A stretch of DNA of 38,864 nucleotides from contig JAJDJF010000011.1 in assembly GCA_030267065.1 (NCBI GenBank), positions 1 to 38,864 of the forward strand. Reading direction: 5' to 3'. Source of the stretch: Desulfovibrio sp. OttesenSCG-928-C06 (GTDB lineage: Bacteria > Desulfobacterota > Desulfovibrionia > Desulfovibrionales > Desulfovibrionaceae). Below are positions 34,286 through 38,864 of the stretch, one piece after another. The notes beneath the pieces were generated by a model, which was given only the letters and a program-made list of their open reading frames with translations, made no database searches and was not told where the DNA came from. The translations under genes were made by a program, and so were the position numbers. How positions within the stretch are numbered: position 1 is the first letter of the stretch; each line of letters starts with the position of its first letter.

Positions 34286-36358
34286 CTATTCGGCAGCTGG
34301 AGTATCCAGCGCTGAAACATCAAGCCCGCTCACCCTTGCGTTTATCTGCCAGCTTAAAAGATCGTGGTAAGCCTTGATGCGTGCGGACTTGCTGCGGTCT
34401 TTGCGGTAGGATTCATCAGACTCAAGCAGCATCCCGTCAGCCGTGGCCCAGGGGCGGAGCGTGGTAGAGTCATCAAGCAGGTACGTTCCATCCGCATCAA
34501 TCCAGAGGTAGCTGTTGAACCCGAAGGCGGCGGATTTGTCGTCTTCTGCGGCAAGCATGTTGCGCCCGCCAAGGCTCAGGTATTCCGCGTTATCCAGACT
34601 GAAGTGGAGCAGGGTCGGCAAGATGTCCTTGTGCGAGCCGGGGCGGTTTGCCTCAAAAGCCCAGTTGGTTTGCTCCAGTATTTCTTTTGGCACATACAGG
34701 TAGAACGGGACCCCGTAATACTGCGCCCGTTCGCTAGCGCTTGCTATGCGCATGCGGCGCATCTGGTGGTCGCCGGTGGCTGCAACCAGAGTATTGCTTC
34801 CAATCGGAGAGGCTTTGAGCCGATCCATGAATACCCCCAGCGCGTTAGCCGAATACTGGTAGGTGCCGAGCATGAGCAGGCTCAGGTCATCCGGGTCGGC
34901 CAGGTGTGCCGCCGCTTGCGGCGAGACGTTTACCGGGGCGGGCGAGTAAGTGGATGGAATCCGGTAGGGCGGGTGGTTGGTGGTGGTCAGTATCCCTATA
35001 AAAAGCGGCTCATCGCTTTCAAGCAGGAGTTTTTCCGCCAGCTTGTATGCGTACTCGTCCGGCACGCCCCAGGCGGTCTGGTCTTTTACGGATTCGGGGT
35101 AGAGTTTGTTCAGGTCGTTCTGGTCATAAAGCGCGTCCACGCCTTGCAGGGGCAGGTAGTGCTCCATGTTGCGCCACATCATGTTGCCGGGATAGATGAA
35201 AACCGTTTTATATCCGGCATCCTTATATACGCGGAAGAGAGTGTAGGAGAGCGGCGTGCCCTGAGCCGCAGAATGGCTGATGTTCTGCACCGGGCTGTTG
35301 AAAAACAGGCCCGCCATCGAAGGGGCTGTGCCGTTGCCGAAAGAGACAAAGCGCGTGAACAGGAAATCCGATTTGAAATGACGCCGCAAGGCACCCAGCA
35401 GATCGTTGCCGGGCATATCGTCAAGGGCCAGCATGTTGGAGCCGAAGCTTTCCATCATGCTGAGCACCACATGCGGCCTGTTCTCGCGCAGCCATGTATT
35501 TTCCGGCGTGCGTCCCATTATGGACGGCAGGCCGCTTTTTTTTAGCAGTTTTGCGCCTTCCTGCATGGTAACGCTGTGGAATCTTACTTCCTCATTATGA
35601 TCGCCCCAGGCCCAGTACAGGGTTATCAGCCCGTTTGGTGTGAGCTTGTTCAGCACTGTCTGGCTGGAAATGCGGGCATCATTGCGGCCCAGTGGGAAGG
35701 TATCGATGCTGCCGCGCGCGATCAGGAAAAACAGCGCGCAACTGAGTATTGCCGCCCAAAACAGCTTGCCGCTGCCGCGTTTGCGCCGCGGCATGTAAGC
35801 CCTTTTGAGCCGGGCCGCTTGCGGGGCGCGCAATATTCCGGCGCACAGCCAGCCGCAGAGCAGGGTAAAAATCAGCACGGCGGCGGTAACCGGCAGTACC
35901 GGGTAATCGTCCCAGATATTGCCCAGCACTGCGGCCTGATCTTCGCCCATAAAGCCGAAGACGAAGATATCGATAAAATTGTTGTAAGTCTGGTAATAAT
36001 AGTAGTTGCCAATGGCGAACAGCGCGCTGATCAGGGCCGCAATTCCGGCCAGAACCGGCCCAAGCCGGAGGAACAGACGCCAGAGCGACTGAGCCGGACT
36101 ACAAATAATCCCAAGGCCGAATATGGGGATGAGCATGATGGCGCATACTCTGGCATCATAGCGCAGGCCGGTTGTCCACATGCGCAGGATGTCGGTCCCG
36201 TAGCCTTCCAGTTCCGCGCTGATTGTGAAATCGCGAAACATCACATAGCGTGAGCCCATGAAGGCCAGTGTCATAAGGATTAGCAGCAGCCACATGCTTT
36301 TCAGCAGCGGAGCGATTTTTTCGGCATATGGAAGAGGCTGGTATCTGAATTTTTTCAT
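34286..36358 (-). CDS. Second LtaS-like sulfatase-family envelope enzyme
   Basis: A 690-residue inner-membrane protein with about five N-terminal helices (residues 20-220) and a periplasmic alkaline-phosphatase-superfamily domain. Metal and active-site segments are VVLSMMESFGSNML (Glu near 301), FGNGTAPSMAGLFF with the likely Thr nucleophile (about 343), TTTNHPPYRIP and AATGDHQMRRM (about 530). LtaS-like proteins of Gram-negatives commonly transfer phosphoglycerol or related groups to glycans; the target is not shown. It differs from the first LtaS-like protein in the window in its nucleophile (Thr against Ser), in its GDHQ motif (against GDHG) and in lacking the low-complexity insert. It is divergent from the esterase gene; the ribosome site (AAGAAG) is moderate. 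Confidence 0.88.
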   Translation of the reverse strand: MKKFRYQPLPYAEKIAPLLKSMWLLLILMTLAFMGSRYVMFRDFTISAELEGYGTDILRMWTTGLRYDARVCAIMLIPIFGLGIICSPAQSLWRLFLRLGPVLAGIAALISALFAIGNYYYYQTYNNFIDIFVFGFMGEDQAAVLGNIWDDYPVLPVTAAVLIFTLLCGWLCAGILRAPQAARLKRAYMPRRKRGSGKLFWAAILSCALFFLIARGSIDTFPLGRNDARISSQTVLNKLTPNGLITLYWAWGDHNEEVRFHSVTMQEGAKLLKKSGLPSIMGRTPENTWLRENRPHVVLSMMESFGSNMLALDDMPGNDLLGALRRHFKSDFLFTRFVSFGNGTAPSMAGLFFNSPVQNISHSAAQGTPLSYTLFRVYKDAGYKTVFIYPGNMMWRNMEHYLPLQGVDALYDQNDLNKLYPESVKDQTAWGVPDEYAYKLAEKLLLESDEPLFIGILTTTNHPPYRIPSTYSPAPVNVSPQAAAHLADPDDLSLLMLGTYQYSANALGVFMDRLKASPIGSNTLVAATGDHQMRRMRIASASERAQYYGVPFYLYVPKEILEQTNWAFEANRPGSHKDILPTLLHFSLDNAEYLSLGGRNMLAAEDDKSAAFGFNSYLWIDADGTYLLDDSTTLRPWATADGMLLESDESYRKDRSKSARIKAYHDLLSWQINARVSGLDVSALDTPAAE

Positions 36359-36546
36359 TTTGCTTCTTGTGGTATTGCCGGGCAGAGTTGAGGCCCGGCT
36401 GGAATATATTTATTCAGGCGCTCTGTTTTGCGCCATATCTGTTTGCGGCAGGATGTAAAATTAAGGTATAAGTTTTCCGGTGCCAAGCTTTAAATTACCG
36501 TTATTTTTTGCCGGATAAGCCCACGCAAAGACGCAGAGCCGTTATT

Positions 36547-37317
36547 ATGAAGCATAAAAACATCATCGCCTTGCTCGTGCATGGCTATATGGGAACCCCG
36601 TTTGAGATGGAACCGCTGGCTGGCCCGCTGGAGGCGCTCGGCATACAGGCGCGGATGGTCACTTTGCCCGGCCATGCGGCCTCCTTAAAGGAATTTCAGA
36701 AGACAAACTATGCCGACTGGCTGGCCCATGTAGAGGACGAGTACACCAAAGCGCGTGCCGGGGCAGAAAAGGTTCTGCTGGTAGGGTATTCTCTTGGTGG
36801 CTCTCTGGCGCTGGAACTGGCAGTGCGCCACAAGCCGGACGGAGTGGTCACCATTTCCTCGCCGGTGTTTCCGGCCCGCGCCATGCCCAGACAGAGCCGG
36901 GACTGGGGCCTGCTGCTCCTGCCCGTCCTGCGCTTTTTCGTCAAGGAAGTGCCAATGCGCCCCGGCCGGCCTGAGTCAAGGGAAATCGCTCCATGGCAGG
37001 GATACGAAGGGGTGGCCTTTCCGCCTCAGCTGTATAGTCTGTACAAAGGAGTGACGCATACCGGCAAGCGCCTGCGCAACGTAAGCTGCCCGCTGCTGGT
37101 GGTGCATGACCTGCGCGACAGGCTGGTTAATGCGGAAAACGCTTTGGGTATTGCGCGCGGCGTTTCTTCGGAACAGCTTGAACTGCGTTTTACAGCGGTG
37201 CGCGAGAATGTAACCTCGCATCATACCATCACCACGCACCGCGAATGCCGGGAGCAGGTAGCAGGCTTTGCCAGTGATTTTGCAAGACGGCTCATGGAGC
37301 AGTGGGCGGGTGAATAA
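36547..37317 (+). CDS. Alpha/beta hydrolase, Est30-like carboxylesterase
   Basis: A 256-residue soluble esterase. The oxyanion segment ALLVHGYMGTPFEM lies near the N-terminus and is typical of Est30-like carboxylesterases. The nucleophile Ser82 is in GYSLGGSLAL; the acid is probably the Asp in HDLRDRLV (about 190), and the His is in SHHTITTHRE (about 224). MVTLPGHAA (with LPGH) is also conserved in this group. The ATG at 36547 is preferred; a TTG at 36508 in frame would add 13 residues with no ribosome site. It is transcribed alone or before the CofD-like gene, 107 bp downstream. Natural substrate unknown. Confidence 0.88.
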   Translation: MKHKNIIALLVHGYMGTPFEMEPLAGPLEALGIQARMVTLPGHAASLKEFQKTNYADWLAHVEDEYTKARAGAEKVLLVGYSLGGSLALELAVRHKPDGVVTISSPVFPARAMPRQSRDWGLLLLPVLRFFVKEVPMRPGRPESREIAPWQGYEGVAFPPQLYSLYKGVTHTGKRLRNVSCPLLVVHDLRDRLVNAENALGIARGVSSEQLELRFTAVRENVTSHHTITTHRECREQVAGFASDFARRLMEQWAGE

Positions 37318-37424
37318 AGCGCTTTTGCGCTGTCTTGAAGAAAAACCGGGCTTGCTGTAAATGATTTGCGCGGATTCATGCCTGATATAATAGAAAACAC
37401 CTTCCGCAATGCCGGAAACTGGAT

Positions 37425-38681
37425 ATGACATTGTCCCGATTCGACTGGACCAGAATTGAGCAAGCAGGCTCTTCATATATAGATGCGCCAGATTCCGTAG
37501 TCCCTGTGACCCCGGCAGACCCCGCGCAGGGGCCGCGCATCCTCTTCTTCAGCGGCGGCAGCGCCATTCGCGAAGTGTCGTCCGCTCTCGCGCTTTCCAC
37601 AGAACGCAGCATCCATATCATAACTACTTTCGATTCCGGCGGCAGTTCGGCGGCCTTGCGCTGTTTTCTGAACCTTCCCGCGCTTGGGGATTTGCGTTCC
37701 CGCATCAGCGCTCTGGCCGACAGTTCAGTGCCGGGAGTGCCGGAAGCCCTGAAGCTGTGGGAATACAGGCTGGAGCGCGACGCTTCCGAAAAAGTCCTGC
37801 GCGCCGCCTTGTCCAGCCTCAGTTCCAAAACGCATCCTTATATAGGAAAAATGTCTGTCGAGGTTGCGGACTCCCTGTTGCGGTTGCTCTCCGCTTTTGA
37901 GCGTGGCATGCCCAAAGGCTTTGATTTGCGCGGGGCCTGTATCGGTAATCTGGCTCTGGCCGGGGGCTGCCTGAGTTTTGGCTCGGTTGGCGAATCGGTA
38001 CGCTACTGCTCGCGCATGTTCAGGGTCAGGGGAATAGTCGAGCCTGTTACCGAAGAACTGGCGCATCTGGCAGTACGTTACCACTCCGGGCTGGTTTGCG
38101 TCGGTCAGCACGCCTTTAGTGGCAAGTCTGCGGAGTTGTCCAAGGGCGAGCGCGAGGGAGGCATCGAGTCCATGTGGTTCGCTGCCGGGCTTGATGATGC
38201 CGCACCGCGTGAGATTACGGCTTCCGATAGTACGCTGCGCCATATCAGGCAGGCGGATTTGATCTGCTACCCGCCGGGGAGCTTCTATTCCAGCCTTGTG
38301 GCTAACCTGATGGTGCGTGGGGTAGGGCAGAGCATAGCGGCCAATCCCGCTCCAAAGGTCTTTTTACCAAACCCCGGCGCAGATACCGAACTTGCCGGAC
38401 ACAGCCTGCGCAGACAGGTGGAAGTTATTCTGGACGCGCTGACTGCGGACGCCCCCGGTCTTGCCCCGGCAGACGTGCTGGATGCTGTTCTGGTTGATTC
38501 TGCTAACGGGCAGTATGGCGAAATACCGCGCGAATGGCTGGCAGGGCTGGGTATTGCCCTGCTTGAGCGCGACCTTGTTGATGCGGAAATGTCCGTCGGG
38601 CCGATCATAAAAGTGGCTCCGCAGAAGGTTTCCGGGCTTTTGATGCACATCGCGCAGGAGCTTTGCGGCGCAGGCTGGTAG
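37425..38681 (+). CDS. CofD/YvcK-like protein, probably of the GAK system
   Basis: A 418-residue protein related to CofD and YvcK. Both have a Rossmann-like fold that binds nucleotide-linked ligands. Segments that match are FFSGGSAIREVSSAL (against GGGTG in YvcK), TFDSGGSSAALR (against DDGGSSGRLR), LGDLRSRISAL, GACIGNLALAGG, LICYPPGSFYSSLVANLMV and KVFLPNPGADTEL. The form FSGGSAIREVS with FDSGGSSA is, from memory, that of the 'CofD-like protein, GAK system' family found in Desulfovibrio and relatives with an ATP-grasp protein and small partners. Partners would lie beyond the right edge. Activity of this family is not known. A small ORF starts 16 bp later. Confidence 0.8.
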   Translation: MTLSRFDWTRIEQAGSSYIDAPDSVVPVTPADPAQGPRILFFSGGSAIREVSSALALSTERSIHIITTFDSGGSSAALRCFLNLPALGDLRSRISALADSSVPGVPEALKLWEYRLERDASEKVLRAALSSLSSKTHPYIGKMSVEVADSLLRLLSAFERGMPKGFDLRGACIGNLALAGGCLSFGSVGESVRYCSRMFRVRGIVEPVTEELAHLAVRYHSGLVCVGQHAFSGKSAELSKGEREGGIESMWFAAGLDDAAPREITASDSTLRHIRQADLICYPPGSFYSSLVANLMVRGVGQSIAANPAPKVFLPNPGADTELAGHSLRRQVEVILDALTADAPGLAPADVLDAVLVDSANGQYGEIPREWLAGLGIALLERDLVDAEMSVGPIIKVAPQKVSGLLMHIAQELCGAGW

Positions 38682-38697
38682 TGGAGCGGGGGCTTTG

Positions 38698-38817
38698 ATG
38701 GAACTTTTTATCAAAAGATTTCCTTCTGCCGCAACGCTTACAAACTTTTCTTCGATAAAATTTAAAAAAGGTGTTGACGAAGAGGGCCGTTTGGTTCATA
38801 ACCCTTTTCGCGCATGA
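38698..38817 (+). CDS. Possible 39-residue protein after the CofD-like gene
   Basis: A short frame runs from ATG 38698 to TGA 38815-38817 and is preceded by GGAG and a G-run. It starts 16 bp after the CofD-like stop. The product is basic with a polar C-terminal half (KKGVDEEGRLVHNPFRA). I do not recognise it. The tight spacing and the ATGA overlap with a further frame support translation, but its size and lack of homology make this uncertain. Confidence 0.35.
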   Translation: MELFIKRFPSAATLTNFSSIKFKKGVDEEGRLVHNPFRA

Positions 38818-38864
38818 GGGAACTGTTCACACAAACCTTGAGTGCTGAAAGCCCAAAAGGTTTC
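38814..38864 (+). CDS. Possible start of the next gene, cut by the window edge
   Basis: ATG 38814 overlaps the stop of the small ORF as ATGA, and the frame stays open for 17 codons to the window end (MRELFTQTLSAESPKGF). Such overlap is typical of coupled genes. If the CofD-like protein is of the GAK system, this could be one of its partners, but the fragment is too short to name. Confidence 0.3.
   Translation, partial: MRELFTQTLSAESPKGF

Noticed and set aside
35281..35310. GGGCTGTTGAAAAA shared with the dnaA-like leader at 32438
   Set aside because: The match is short, lies inside a coding region at one site, and no repeat boundary is visible.
1..38864. CRISPR arrays, tRNA or rRNA genes, toxin-antitoxin or phage-defence islands
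   Set aside because: No regular spaced repeats, no cloverleaf or rRNA sequence, and no defence-type protein families were recognised.

Overview
The window looks like a chromosomal segment of a Gram-negative sulfate-reducer-type bacterium, most likely Desulfovibrionaceae. The clues are moderate-to-high GC coding DNA, a solitary flgE behind a sigma-54-type promoter, a biotin operon with a BirA site and a BioD-BioA fusion, a divergent DnaA-like protein away from dnaN/gyrB, and a CofD-like protein resembling the one in the 'GAK system' known to me from that group. The genus assignment is inference from gene content. No tRNA, rRNA, CRISPR array or complete insertion sequence was recognised.

Layout. 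Positions 1-1600 hold proC and ppnP, closed by a long bidirectional terminator. Positions 1600-6700 (minus strand) form a signalling operon: an HD-GYP response regulator, a Cache-HAMP-histidine kinase-receiver-Hpt hybrid, a small unknown protein and an AT-rich membrane protein. Positions 6700-10340 hold a 600-bp intergenic region with inverted repeats, a four-helix membrane protein, and a large LtaS-like alkaline-phosphatase-superfamily enzyme overlapping it tail to tail. Positions 10400-16360 are the biotin locus: birA diverges from bioB, bioD-bioA and a sodium:solute symporter, with a BirA operator over the bioB promoter. Positions 16460-19010 hold a VUT/YhhQ-family transporter and flgE, both on the minus strand. 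Positions 19040-23080 (minus) are telA, an xpaC-like gene and an exported pentapeptide-repeat gene. Positions 23140-25420 are the divergent pair rmlB/rmlA. Positions 25490-28940 are a GGDEF cyclase divergent from a glycosyltransferase. Positions 29150-34260 (plus) are trmH, ruvA, ruvB, thyX and the DnaA-like gene. Positions 34280-36360 (minus) hold a second LtaS-like enzyme. Positions 36540-38864 hold an esterase, the CofD-like gene and probably the start of a further operon.

How genes work together. The HD-GYP regulator and the hybrid kinase with its own Hpt look like a phosphorelay that sets c-di-GMP breakdown. The GGDEF protein 20 kb away, with intact active and inhibitory sites, would make the same messenger. 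BirA should repress bioB-bioDA-symporter as one unit, which makes the symporter a candidate carrier of biotin or a precursor. TelA, XpaC-like and pentapeptide proteins form a compact envelope-associated module whose third member is unexplained. RmlA/RmlB, the glycosyltransferase and the two LtaS-like enzymes suggest surface-glycan synthesis.

The observations most worth following are the symporter in the BirA operon, the telA-xpaC-pentapeptide module, the divergent DnaA, and the CofD-like gene with a small ATGA-coupled ORF at the right edge.
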